Source: Phytopseudomonas straminea (GTDB taxonomy: Bacteria; Pseudomonadota; Gammaproteobacteria; Pseudomonadales; Pseudomonadaceae). From it: a stretch of 48,800 bases of DNA. The notes beneath the pieces are model-generated. The model ran no database searches, was not told the DNA's origin, and worked only from the letters and a program-made list of their open reading frames with translations. The stretch is from NCBI RefSeq assembly GCF_900112645.1, contig NZ_FOMO01000016.1:1-48800 (forward strand), read 5' to 3'. Position numbers and translations under genes: made by a program. Of the stretch, positions 35,986 through 44,093 are shown piece after piece (within the stretch, counting starts at the first letter, position 1; each line of letters begins with the position of its first letter).

Positions 35986-37500
35986 TCAAGGTTGAACCGA
36001 AGCGGCCTTGCGCTTGTGTTTGAGCCAGCCGAACAGCGGCGTGTTGCTCAGTAGCACCAGCACCAGGGCGCTGGTGAGAATCAGCGACAGCGGGCTGCTG
36101 ACCAGCTCGCCGAGCAGCTCGACCGGGTTGTCGCCGACCGAGGCCATGGCCTGGCGGTAGGAGCTGTCCATCAGCGGGCCGAGGATCACGCCAAGGATGA
36201 TCGGCCCCATCTGGAAGCCGAACGCTTTGAGGAAATAGCCGAGCAGGCCGAAACCAAGCATCCAGTACACCTCGGTCATGCTGCTGTTCAGCGAGTAGGA
36301 GCCGACGGTGCAGAGCACCAGGATCAGCGGAATCAGCACGGCCTTGGGCAGCTCGACGACCTTGGCGAACAGCTTGATACCCATCAGCCCGAAGATCAGC
36401 AGGAAGATGTTGGCCAGCGCCAGGTTGCCGACAGTGAACCAGAAGATGTGCGGGTTCTCGACCATCAGCATCGGGCCGGGGTTGAGGCCGTGGATCACCA
36501 GCGCGCCGATGATCACCGCGGTGACCGCGTCGCCCGGCATGCCGAGCGTCAGCATCGGCACGTAGGCGCTGCCGACGGCAGCGCTGTTGGCGGTTTCCGG
36601 TGCCACCAGGCCTTCGTAGGCGCCTTCACCGAACGGGCTGGTCGGGTTCTTGACCGTGCGCTTGGCATGGTCGTAGGCGAGCAGAGCGGCGATCTCGCCG
36701 CCGACGCCAGGCAGCACGCCGACCAGCACGCCGATGATCGAAGTACGCAGCGACAGCGGCAGGAACTTGAGCACCATCGCCACCGACGGAATGATCTTGT
36801 CGACCTTCTGCTTGACCGCCTGGGTGCTGAGGTTGTGCAGCTGGAAGAGCGCTTCGGCGACGCCGAACAGGCCGATCATCACCACCACGTAGTGAATGCC
36901 GCCCATCAGCTCCATCTGGCCCATGGTGAAGCGCCCTTCGGCGGTGACCGGGTCCATGCCGACCATGCCGATGATCGCGCCCAGCGCAACCGCGAAGATG
37001 CCCTTTGCCAGGCTGCCCTCGGCAAGGCTGCCGACCAGCATCAGGCCGATGGCGGCGATCAGGAAGTAGTCGCGGGGCGCGAACTGCAGCGCCAGGTCGC
37101 CGAGTATCGGTGCCGCCAAAGCCAGTACCCCTGTACCGACCAGCCCGCCGATCACCGACATCACCGTGCTCAGGCCGATGGCGCGACCGGCCTCGCCACG
37201 CTTGGCCAGCGGGTAACCGTCGAACGAGGTGGCCACCGAAGAAGGGCCGCCGGGGATGTTCAGCAGGATGGCGCTGCGCGCGCCACCGTATACGCCGCCG
37301 ATGAAGATGCCGACGATCAGCGCCAGGGCGTCGTTGACGTCCCAGGAGAAGGTGAACGAGACGAGGATGGACACCGCCATCGTCACCGAGAGGCCGGGAA
37401 TGGCACCGATGTAGATGCCGGCGAAGGTGCCGAGCGCCGTCAGCATCAGCAGGTTGGGGTCCATCCAGGCCATCAGCAGGTAGGAAAAGGTATCGCTCAT
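35986..37500 (-). CDS. TTT transporter large permease (TctA family)
   Basis: A 504-residue inner-membrane protein with about 12 helices. Family motifs are ALGTFAGIYIGAIPGLSVTMAV near the start, and the glycine/proline-rich repeat GVLVGVLPGVGGEIAALLAYDHAKR in the middle, forming the substrate pathway. It works with the small subunit encoded 12 bp upstream and the binding protein downstream, driven by an ion gradient. All parts of the transporter are present and intact. Confidence 0.94.
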   Translation of the reverse strand: MSDTFSYLLMAWMDPNLLMLTALGTFAGIYIGAIPGLSVTMAVSILVSFTFSWDVNDALALIVGIFIGGVYGGARSAILLNIPGGPSSVATSFDGYPLAKRGEAGRAIGLSTVMSVIGGLVGTGVLALAAPILGDLALQFAPRDYFLIAAIGLMLVGSLAEGSLAKGIFAVALGAIIGMVGMDPVTAEGRFTMGQMELMGGIHYVVVMIGLFGVAEALFQLHNLSTQAVKQKVDKIIPSVAMVLKFLPLSLRTSIIGVLVGVLPGVGGEIAALLAYDHAKRTVKNPTSPFGEGAYEGLVAPETANSAAVGSAYVPMLTLGMPGDAVTAVIIGALVIHGLNPGPMLMVENPHIFWFTVGNLALANIFLLIFGLMGIKLFAKVVELPKAVLIPLILVLCTVGSYSLNSSMTEVYWMLGFGLLGYFLKAFGFQMGPIILGVILGPLMDSSYRQAMASVGDNPVELLGELVSSPLSLILTSALVLVLLSNTPLFGWLKHKRKAASVQP

Positions 37501-37512
37501 GGAAGTCTCGTC

Positions 37513-37980
37513 TCAGGGCAGGTAGACGCTGAACGCCAGGGTGAACAGGAGGTAGATGGCCAGCACCGAGATGCCGCTGGCCACCAGGGCTGAAAGCACC
37601 TTGCCGCGCCGCAGGTAGACGATGGAGAGCATCAGGAAGGCGAAGGTGCTGACGTAGAAGCTCGCCCATTGAATGACGGCCAGGTAGGCCACCGAGAGCA
37701 GGGTGAAGACTACGATGTGGCGTGGGAAGTGCTCGTGGCTGAAACGCTTGGCCGAGGCCGCCCAGCTCTCGCCGTGAGTCGGCTTGCCGCGTAATTCCCA
37801 GAGCACTCGCACGGCGGCGATCAGCAGCACGGCACCGGCCCCCAGGGGGAAGGCGCCGGGCGAACTGATCGAGGAGAACCCGGAAATCAGATAGGCCTGA
37901 TAGAGAACGAACAGGCTGAAGACCACCAGCAGGATGCAGAAGGTGCGCTCACCCACCGGTACTTTTTTCGATGTACTCAT
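37513..37980 (-). CDS. TTT transporter small permease (TctB family)
   Basis: A 155-residue protein with four hydrophobic segments, including FCILLVVFSLFVLYQAYLIS and the SSPGAFPLGAG motif of TctB proteins. ATG 37980 is followed by a short gap to tctA. It is the first large gene of the transport operon tctB-tctA-tctC-porin, read away from the iclR gene. This order differs from the P. aeruginosa opdH cluster I remember, where the binding protein comes first. Confidence 0.9.
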   Translation of the reverse strand: MSTSKKVPVGERTFCILLVVFSLFVLYQAYLISGFSSISSPGAFPLGAGAVLLIAAVRVLWELRGKPTHGESWAASAKRFSHEHFPRHIVVFTLLSVAYLAVIQWASFYVSTFAFLMLSIVYLRRGKVLSALVASGISVLAIYLLFTLAFSVYLP

Positions 37981-38025
37981 GACTCACTCCAAGATGCAGC
38001 CGTGCTGCCCGCGTTGGAAAACCGC

Positions 38026-38211
38026 TCAGGCGCGTGTGCCGGGTTGGCGAATCGGCGCGTGGGTAGGGCGCTGGGGCGTCTGGAAAGTGAGCATGTCGAG
38101 GGCCGCCGGCGCGAAGGACGAGGCGGCGTCGCTGTGCGTATTGGCCAGGGAGCGAATGGCGCTCAGGCTGATCTGCCGGGCGCGGGTGAACACAGTGTTG
38201 AGCTGTGGCAT
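38026..38211 (-). CDS. Possible small protein at the head of the TTT operon
   Basis: A 61-codon frame with ATG at 38211, preceded by AAGG at a workable distance, ending 45 bp before tctB. Codon third positions are strongly GC, as in real genes of this genome, and the sequence starts MPQLNTVFTRARQISLSAIR. I recognise no family, membrane segment or signal peptide. It could be a regulatory leader peptide, a small protein or chance. Nothing else in the leader explains the conserved-looking coding bias. Confidence 0.38.
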   Translation of the reverse strand: MPQLNTVFTRARQISLSAIRSLANTHSDAASSFAPAALDMLTFQTPQRPTHAPIRQPGTRA

Positions 38212-38344
38212 GGCGTGACCTTCTTATATTTATAGGTAAGGCATTTTTTTCGTGAGTGGCGCTGGCAAAACCGGCATGTCTCACGCAAGTGCTGGGAATA
38301 CTGTGTGGTGATGCGGGCTATTTCAATTCACCAAATCGGTTCCT

Positions 38345-38359
38345 GTTCGATAACCGAAC
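38345..38359. promoter_or_regulatory. IclR/PcaR-type operator box in the ttt/iclR divergent region
   Basis: GTTCGATAACCGAAC matches 13 of 15 bases of GTTCGATAATCGCAC, the sequence I remember as the PcaR site, and is itself a palindrome (TGTTCG-N5-CGAACA). A further CGAAC follows at 38365-38369, 10 bp after the second arm. Confidence 0.6.
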
Positions 38360-38361
38360 AA

Positions 38362-38379
38362 GAACGAACCAGTTAGTAC
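38362..38379. promoter_or_regulatory. TetR-type near-palindromic operator, copy 1
   Basis: GAACGAACCAGTTAGTAC matches 16 of 18 positions of the palindrome GTACGAACTAGTTAGTAC also found before quiC1 and, as a half, before aroQ. It begins 2 bp after the IclR-type box. The rest of the 309-bp gap 38212-38520 shows no gene. Confidence 0.55.
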
Positions 38380-38520
38380 AAATAGCCGGTCTGGATTATG
38401 GCCTCATGTTCGGGCGCAGCCAACCCGCGGCGATCCCGACGGTGGCTGCGATGATTTCAGAATGTGGCGGTTCCGCCGGCACCGCTGGGTCTTTAGAATC
38501 GTGGCAAATTATTCGAGGGC

Positions 38521-39300
38521 ATGACCATGGCTGGCAGCCAGATAGAACGGGCACTGAATCTTCTGGAGAGCCTGGCGGGTTCCGGTGATGTGCCGATGCA
38601 GACGCTGGCCGAGCAGCTGCAGATTCCCAAAAGCGCCACGCATCGCATGCTCGCCGAGCTGGTGCGCCTGGGTTACGTGCGCCAGGACGCCGATACCAGC
38701 CGTTATCGGCTCTCGACCAAGCTGGTCGCCCTGGGTTTTCGCTACCTGTCGGCCAGCGGCGCCGACATCGTGCAGCCGATTCTCGATCGCCTGGCCCGGC
38801 AAAGTGGCGAACTGGTGCGCCTGGGGGTGATCGAAGGCGAACGGCAGACCTGGATCGCCAAATCCCAGGGCGCGCGCTCCGGCCTGCGTTATGACCCCGA
38901 CATGGGGCGTGACGCGCCGCTGCGCTATACCGCCTCCGGCCATGCCTGGCTGGCCAACCTGGCGGACGCCGACGCATTGGCGCTGGTGGCGCGCCAGCAC
39001 ATTCCCGACGACAGCGAGTTCGGCCCCAACGCGCCCCATGACGATGAAGCGCTGCTCGGTTACCTGCAGCGTGCCCGCGAGCGCGGCTATGCGACCGTGA
39101 TGGAAACTTCCTCCCTGGGTACCTGCGCGCTGGCTGCGGTGGTCAGCCACCCGCAGCGAGGTGGCGTGATTGGCGTGCTGAGCATCGCCGGCCCCAGCGC
39201 GCGCATGCCCGGCGAACGCATGGAACAGCTTGCACCCTTGCTGCTGGAAGCGGCTGCCGAGCTGTCGTCAGCGAGCCAGGCATCGGACCTGTTCGTCTGA
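38521..39300 (+). CDS. IclR-family transcriptional regulator
   Basis: A 259-residue regulator with an N-terminal winged helix-turn-helix (IERALNLLESLAG, then LQIPKSATHRMLAELVRLGYV) and a C-terminal GAF-like effector domain ending in the typical SIAGPSARM motif. ATG 38521 was chosen (MTMAGSQ). Divergent from the TTT operon and next to oxidoreductase genes, it is probably their regulator. IclR relatives such as PcaR, PcaU and PobR respond to protocatechuate, 4-hydroxybenzoate or beta-ketoadipate, which fits the repeated PcaR-type boxes in this region. The effector cannot be read from sequence. Confidence 0.92.
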   Translation: MTMAGSQIERALNLLESLAGSGDVPMQTLAEQLQIPKSATHRMLAELVRLGYVRQDADTSRYRLSTKLVALGFRYLSASGADIVQPILDRLARQSGELVRLGVIEGERQTWIAKSQGARSGLRYDPDMGRDAPLRYTASGHAWLANLADADALALVARQHIPDDSEFGPNAPHDDEALLGYLQRARERGYATVMETSSLGTCALAAVVSHPQRGGVIGVLSIAGPSARMPGERMEQLAPLLLEAAAELSSASQASDLFV

Positions 39301-39312
39301 GTGGCCGATAAC

Positions 39313-39327
39313 GTTCGATTAACGGCC
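39313..39327. promoter_or_regulatory. Weak IclR-type box before the oxidoreductase operon
   Basis: GTTCGATTAACGGCC matches 11 of 15 bases of the PcaR-type sequence, 13 bp after the iclR stop. Confidence 0.4.
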
Positions 39328-39355
39328 GAGCGCTCCATCCGGAGTTGATTAAATG

Positions 39356-39370
39356 TAGAACTGAGTTCTA
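39356..39370. promoter_or_regulatory. 15-bp palindrome upstream of the oxidoreductase gene
   Basis: TAGAAC-TGA-GTTCTA is a perfect inverted repeat with a 3-bp centre, 49 bp before the start codon. It is a likely operator or promoter element, unlike the other two operator types nearby. Confidence 0.5.
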
Positions 39371-39419
39371 GATTGTTGTCGAGCGCTGCGCCTATAACAA
39401 TCAGAAAAGGACTCATGTC

Positions 39420-40466
39420 TTGAACCCTTTGCGAATCGCCCTGATCGGCGCCGGCATCATGGGCCGGCAACACCTCAGTTATCTGCGCGAGCTGCCGCAC
39501 GCCACTCTTTGCGCGATCGTCGATCCTACCGAGCAGGCCCGGCAGCTGGCCGCCGACCACGGGGTACCGTGTTTCGATGAACTACAGGGCCTGCTCGACA
39601 GCCACCTGGCCCAGGCGGTGATCATCGCCAATCCCAATGCGGCCCATGTGCCCACTGCGTTGCGCTGTATCGAGGCCGGCCTGCCGGCGCTGCTCGAGAA
39701 GCCGGTCGGTGTCAGCCTGCAGGAAGTGCGCGAACTGGTGGCTGCCGTGCAGCGCAGCGGCGTGCCGGTGCTCGTGGGTCACCACCGCCGCCACAATCCG
39801 CTGATCGGCAAGGCGCGGGAGTTGATGCAGCAGGGCGTCTTGGGGCGACTCACCACGGTGACGGCGCTCTGGCAACTGCAGAAGCCGGACAGCTATTACG
39901 ACGTGCCTTGGCGGCGCGAGCCCGGCGCGGGGATGCTGCTGACCAACCTGATCCATGATCTGGATCTGCTGCGCTACCTGTGTGGCGAGGTGGACCAGGT
40001 TCAGGCCCTCACCAGCAACGCCGTGCGCGGCTTCGCCAACGAGGACGGCGCGGCGATTATCCTGCGCTTCGCCAATGGTGCGCTGGGTAGCCTGACCGGC
40101 TCAGACGCGGCGGCGGCTCCCTGGAGCTGGGAGCTCAGCGCCGGGGAAAACCCTGTGTATCCACGGCAGCCCGATCAGCCGTGCTACCTGCTGGCCGGCA
40201 CCGCAGGTTCGCTGAGCATCCCGCAGCTGCGTTACTGGTCGTACGCTTCGCCAGGCGCTGGCTGGCACGAGCCCTTGCAGAGCGCGGAGCAATCGTACGA
40301 GGCTGCTCCCGCATTGCTGTTGCAGCTCAGGCACTTCATCGAGGTTGCGCGGGGTGAAGCACTGCCGCTGGTCAGTGCAGCCGATGCCGGGCGCACCCTG
40401 GCGCTGTATGACGCCATCTGCCGCGCCGCCGAGCAGGGCTGCGCCACCGTACCCGAATCCGTCTGA
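39420..40466 (+). CDS. Gfo/Idh/MocA-family oxidoreductase
   Basis: A 348-residue NAD(P)-dependent dehydrogenase-type protein. The N-terminal Rossmann motif is IALIGAGIMGRQH, the family EKPVGVSL motif carries the conserved lysine, and the C-terminal alpha/beta domain contains MLLTNLIHDLDLLRYLCG with the catalytic-type histidine. The start is TTG at 39420: the nearby ATG at 39415 runs into a stop, while AAAGGA sits at a suitable distance before the TTG. It is co-directional with a TIM-barrel gene 40 bp downstream. The family oxidises or reduces sugars, inositols and related cyclic polyols. A hydroaromatic polyol such as quinate or shikimate is a possible substrate by context. Confidence 0.9.
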   Translation: MNPLRIALIGAGIMGRQHLSYLRELPHATLCAIVDPTEQARQLAADHGVPCFDELQGLLDSHLAQAVIIANPNAAHVPTALRCIEAGLPALLEKPVGVSLQEVRELVAAVQRSGVPVLVGHHRRHNPLIGKARELMQQGVLGRLTTVTALWQLQKPDSYYDVPWRREPGAGMLLTNLIHDLDLLRYLCGEVDQVQALTSNAVRGFANEDGAAIILRFANGALGSLTGSDAAAAPWSWELSAGENPVYPRQPDQPCYLLAGTAGSLSIPQLRYWSYASPGAGWHEPLQSAEQSYEAAPALLLQLRHFIEVARGEALPLVSAADAGRTLALYDAICRAAEQGCATVPESV

Positions 40467-40506
40467 GCCAACGTCCATTCATGGGCCTCGGCCTGGAGAG
40501 AGATCG

Positions 40507-41328
40507 ATGCACACCCACGAACGTCCGATGTCCCTGGCAAGCCTGACCGTCCTCGAGCTCGCGCCCCCGCATATGGTCGAGGTGGCTGCCCGAACGGGCT
40601 ACAGTCATGTCGGCCTGCGCCTGATTCCCGCCACCGAGGAGGAACACCACTTCGCGCTGGTGGCCGACGCGGATCTGCGCCGGCAGACGCTCAGGCGGCT
40701 GCGCGACACCGGCATCGGCGTACTCGACGTCGAGATCCTGCGGCTCAAACCCCATACACGCTGCAGCGATTTCGAGACGGTGCTGGAGGTTGGCGCCGAG
40801 TTCGGTGCGCGTGAGGTGCTGGTCGCCGGCAACGACCCGGATGAAGCGCGGCTGACCGACAATTTCAGCGAATTGTGCGACCGCGCCATGGCGTACGGTT
40901 TGCGGCCCCATCTGGAATTCATGCCTTGGACCAACGTTGCCGATCTCGCACAGGCAGTGCGTATCGTGCGTCAGGCCGGCCGCGACAACGGCGGCGTGCT
41001 GGTCGACGCCTTCCATTTCAATCGCTCGGGGTCGCGCCTCGACGAGTTGCAGCAGGTGGAACCATCATGGCTGGGTTATGCCCAACTGTGCGACGTGGCC
41101 GGGCCGCGGCCGCACGATATGGCGGAGATTCTGCGCCAGGCGCGTAACGAGCGGCGTTTTCCCGGTGACGGTGATTGTGACTTGCCGGGGCTGTTGCGCT
41201 GTCTACCGGCCAATGTTCCGTTGAGTCTGGAAATCCCCACCCGGCAGGTGAAGGATCCGACGCAGCGGGCGCAGATGGCTATCGATAAGGCTTGGGCGCT
41301 GTTGAAACGTCTCGACCTGTCGGCATAG
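40507..41328 (+). CDS. TIM-barrel isomerase/dehydratase (AP-endonuclease 2 family)
   Basis: A 273-residue protein starting at ATG 40507 with GGAGAG upstream. It shares the metal-site layout of the QuiC1 N-terminal domain: E137 (HLEFMPW), D167 and H170 (LVDAFHF), Q193 (AQLCD) and E242 (LSLEIPT), plus FPGDGDCDLPGLL compared with FPGQGEFDLPGFL in QuiC1. It is thus a relative of dehydroshikimate dehydratases and IolE/sugar-phosphate isomerases, without the VOC domain. A single-domain dehydroshikimate dehydratase or an epimerase/dehydratase acting with the adjacent oxidoreductase are the main options. Confidence 0.85.
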   Translation: MHTHERPMSLASLTVLELAPPHMVEVAARTGYSHVGLRLIPATEEEHHFALVADADLRRQTLRRLRDTGIGVLDVEILRLKPHTRCSDFETVLEVGAEFGAREVLVAGNDPDEARLTDNFSELCDRAMAYGLRPHLEFMPWTNVADLAQAVRIVRQAGRDNGGVLVDAFHFNRSGSRLDELQQVEPSWLGYAQLCDVAGPRPHDMAEILRQARNERRFPGDGDCDLPGLLRCLPANVPLSLEIPTRQVKDPTQRAQMAIDKAWALLKRLDLSA

Positions 41329-41411
41329 CCCATACTGAATCCGCAATGGCGGCAGACCGCACATATAGTTAGTTTGCTACCGATAATGACGTCTGGATCA
41401 CGAGAATTCCC

Positions 41412-42293
41412 ATGAGCACCCCGAGTTCGCTGTCAGGCGTCAATCATCCCTTGAAGGGCATCGCCCTGGTGGTGCTGGCGACCTTTCTGTTCGCCAGCCA
41501 CGACGCGCTGTCCAAGTACCTTTCCGGCATCTACCCGGTGATCATGGTGGTGTGGGCGCGCTATGTGGTGCACACGCTCCTGATGGCCGGCATCTTCCTG
41601 CCGCAGTCGGGGTTGCGCGTGCTGCGCAGCAAACGGCCGGGGTTGCAGGCGTTGCGGGCGATCTGCCTTTTGGGCTGCAGCCTGTTCTTCACCACCGGCC
41701 TCTTGTACATCCCGCTGGCCGAGGCCACGGCGGTAAACTTCCTGGCGCCGCTGCTGGTTACCGCGCTGTCGGTGCCGTTGCTCAAGGAGCGTGTCAGCCG
41801 GGGGCAATGGGCGGCGGTGCTGGTGGGTTTCGTGGGCGTACTGATCATCGTGCATCCTGGCGGCGACCTGTTCACCCCGGCCGTGCTGCTGCCGCTCTGT
41901 TCGGCAAGCTGCTTCGCCGCCTACCAGATACTCACGCGCCTGCTCAGCCAGTACGACACGCCGACCACCAGCAACTTCTTCACCGGCCTGCTCAATACCT
42001 TGCTGATGAGCTGCCTGGTGCCGTTCTTCTGGCAACTGCCGCAGTGGCAACACTTGCCGCTGATGCTGGCGCTCGGTGCGTGCGGTATGTTCGCTCACCT
42101 GCTGCTGACCAAGGCCTTCCGCCACGCCGCGCCGGCGCTGCTGGCGCCGTTCGGTTATTGCCAGATCGTCTTCGCCGGCCTGCTGGGGCTGATCATTTTC
42201 GGCCACGACCCAGAGGCGAGTGCCAAGGTGGGTATCGCCATCATCTGTCTCAGCGGGCTGGCGGCCGCCTATCAGCAACGCAGAAAGCGCTAA
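41412..42293 (+). CDS. EamA-family (DMT) transporter
   Basis: A 293-residue membrane protein with ten helices in two EamA repeats, starting GIALVVLATFLFASHDALSKYLSG and having the second repeat from about 150. The PLAEATAVNFLAPLLVTALSV stretch is characteristic of the drug/metabolite superfamily. It may export or import a metabolite of the oxidoreductase/TIM-barrel pathway, which ends 83 bp upstream. A strong terminator follows. The substrate is unknown. Confidence 0.9.
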   Translation: MSTPSSLSGVNHPLKGIALVVLATFLFASHDALSKYLSGIYPVIMVVWARYVVHTLLMAGIFLPQSGLRVLRSKRPGLQALRAICLLGCSLFFTTGLLYIPLAEATAVNFLAPLLVTALSVPLLKERVSRGQWAAVLVGFVGVLIIVHPGGDLFTPAVLLPLCSASCFAAYQILTRLLSQYDTPTTSNFFTGLLNTLLMSCLVPFFWQLPQWQHLPLMLALGACGMFAHLLLTKAFRHAAPALLAPFGYCQIVFAGLLGLIIFGHDPEASAKVGIAIICLSGLAAAYQQRRKR

Positions 42294-42315
42294 AATTTCA
42301 GCCCCCGGAAATACA

Positions 42316-42344
42316 AGAAGGCCCGTTAAGGGCCTTCTCTTTTA
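42316..42344 (+). terminator. Rho-independent terminator after the EamA gene
   Basis: AGAAGGCCC (42316-42324) and GGGCCTTCT (42330-42338) with a 5-nt loop, followed by CTTTT. It lies between this gene and the convergent MHS symporter and may serve both. Confidence 0.88.
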
Positions 42345-42355
42345 CGTCTGCCTGA

Positions 42356-43732
42356 TTAGTGGCTGGCTTCGTTCACGCTGTTCTGGCGAGCGGCGTCGTA
42401 CTCGGCCTTGTCCATCGGCTTGGCGCCGGGTTTGCCCAGTTCGCTCATCGGAACGCGGTAGGTTTCCGGCGCGATGAAGGCGGCGAGGGCGCACAGGCAG
42501 GTGATGCCGAATGCCAGGCCGCCGATCAGCCATGGAATGTTGTCCGAGCCGGGCGGTGCGACCAGGGCAAACAACGCAGGCAGCATGGCGGTGAGCATGG
42601 TGCCGATGTTCTGGGCGATGGCCATGGCCGACACGCGGTAGCGGGTCTGGAACAGCTCCGGGTAGAAGCTCGGGAACACCGCGTTGTAGCCCTGGTAGAC
42701 CACGCCCCACATCAGCAGCGACATGATGAACGCCAGCGGCACGTTGCTGATGCTGATCGCATACAGGTAGCCGAACGCCAGCAGGCCAGAGCCCAGCGCG
42801 CCGGTGATCATGGTCGGGCGGCGGCCGATTTTGTCGGAGAGGTTGCCCACGAACGGAATCACCAGAACCGCGACGATGTTGCCCACCACCGGAATCCACA
42901 GATAGACGCTCTTGTCGAAGCCGATCCCGTAGGCGGGTTGCACGGCATAAGCGCCACCGAAGATGGTCGCCACCACCGGAATCACGTTCATCAGCGCCAT
43001 GACCATGACCAGGAACATGGTCCGCCAGCTGGTGCTGAATGCTTCGGAAATCGGTGACTTGGCGATCTTCTGCTTGTTCTCTTCGTTGACGAAGGCCGGC
43101 GTTTCGTGAACCTCGCGACGGATGATGAAACCCGCCAGCAGTACGAAGGCACTGAGCAGGAACGGGATCCGCCAGCCCCAGTCGTTGAACGCCTCGCTCG
43201 GCATGAAGTAGGCGAGCGGCAGGAACACCGCAGCGGCGAGCACCTGGCCGGCCTGCACGCCTTGCAGCGTGAAGCTGGCGTAGAAGCCTCTTCGTCCGAA
43301 GGGCGCATGCTCGAGAATCATCGAGCTGGCGCCGGAGATCTCACCGGCTACCGCGAAGCCCTGGATCAGGCGCAGCACGACCAGCATGGCCGGAGCCAGC
43401 AGACCGATATCGTGGTAGGTCGGCAGCAGGCCGACGGCCATTGTGGAGATGCCCATCAGGAACATGCATAGCAGCAGCACGTTCTTGCGACCACGGGTGT
43501 CGCCCCAATGGCCGAGCACGAATGCACCTACCGGGCGCGCCAGGTAGCCGACGCCGTAGGTTGCCAGCGAGGCGACGATGGCCATCTTCGGATCGGTGTT
43601 GGGAAAGAAGATCTGCGGGAAGATCAGCGCCGCGGCCTGGGCGTAGATGAAGAAATCGTAGTACTCCAGCGCTGAACCGACCCAGCCGCTGGCAGTGGCT
43701 TTCTTGGCTTGTGAAGTTGAGGGCTTAGCCAT
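42356..43732 (-). CDS. MHS-family symporter (shikimate/organic acid type)
   Basis: A 458-residue protein from ATG 43732, which puts GGAG at a better distance than the ATG at 43735; the frame extends to 43792. It has 12 helices, the MFS loops GHWGDTRGRKN and GNLSDKIGRRPT, and the start ATASGWVGSALEYYDFFIYAQAAALIFP, typical of the metabolite:H+ symporters such as ShiA and KgtP. It is divergent from quiC1 with a shared 577-bp control region, strongly suggesting uptake of shikimate, quinate or dehydroshikimate, or of protocatechuate. P. aeruginosa has an MFS gene in the same place (PA0241, from memory). Confidence 0.9.
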   Translation of the reverse strand: MAKPSTSQAKKATASGWVGSALEYYDFFIYAQAAALIFPQIFFPNTDPKMAIVASLATYGVGYLARPVGAFVLGHWGDTRGRKNVLLLCMFLMGISTMAVGLLPTYHDIGLLAPAMLVVLRLIQGFAVAGEISGASSMILEHAPFGRRGFYASFTLQGVQAGQVLAAAVFLPLAYFMPSEAFNDWGWRIPFLLSAFVLLAGFIIRREVHETPAFVNEENKQKIAKSPISEAFSTSWRTMFLVMVMALMNVIPVVATIFGGAYAVQPAYGIGFDKSVYLWIPVVGNIVAVLVIPFVGNLSDKIGRRPTMITGALGSGLLAFGYLYAISISNVPLAFIMSLLMWGVVYQGYNAVFPSFYPELFQTRYRVSAMAIAQNIGTMLTAMLPALFALVAPPGSDNIPWLIGGLAFGITCLCALAAFIAPETYRVPMSELGKPGAKPMDKAEYDAARQNSVNEASH

Positions 43733-44074
43733 CATGGTCTCCGTTGTTATTAGAGCGCCGAGCGAAGCGGCAACTGGGTGCGGCTTGGCCACAGCGTGTG
43801 GGGACCGGCCTTGTGGATGGCACCGGTCGACCCGCTTTCAGGATTATCGAGCGGAGTGTCGCGAGTCAGGGTTGGACGTGCGCAGACGCAGTTGGCCGGG
43901 TGGGTGCCAAAAAGCGTGCGAATGGTATGCGGGTATGCAGGGGCTGGGAAGTGAGCATGGGCGTACTCTTATTGAAATTGTTATGGATGGAGCCGGGTTG
44001 TTTGCTGGTCGCGGCGGAAGGGTTTCCGTCACTGCAGTGGGAAACATGGTGTTGCAAGTCGTGAAATAGCGTCA

Positions 44075-44089
44075 ATTCGATAAACGGCC
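44075..44089. promoter_or_regulatory. Weak IclR-type box, tandem to the exact copy
   Basis: ATTCGATAAACGGCC matches 11 of 15 bases of the PcaR-type sequence and begins 19 bp before the exact copy at 44094, in the same orientation. Confidence 0.4.
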
Positions 44090-44093
44090 TAGT

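Noticed and set aside
36448..37593. 381-codon plus-strand frame
   Set aside because: Antisense to tctA/tctB; extremely histidine/aspartate-rich low-complexity translation.
41368..41387. AGTTAGT and CGATAAT near the EamA gene as a fourth composite operator
   Set aside because: Only half-site matches in reversed order; too weak to claim.
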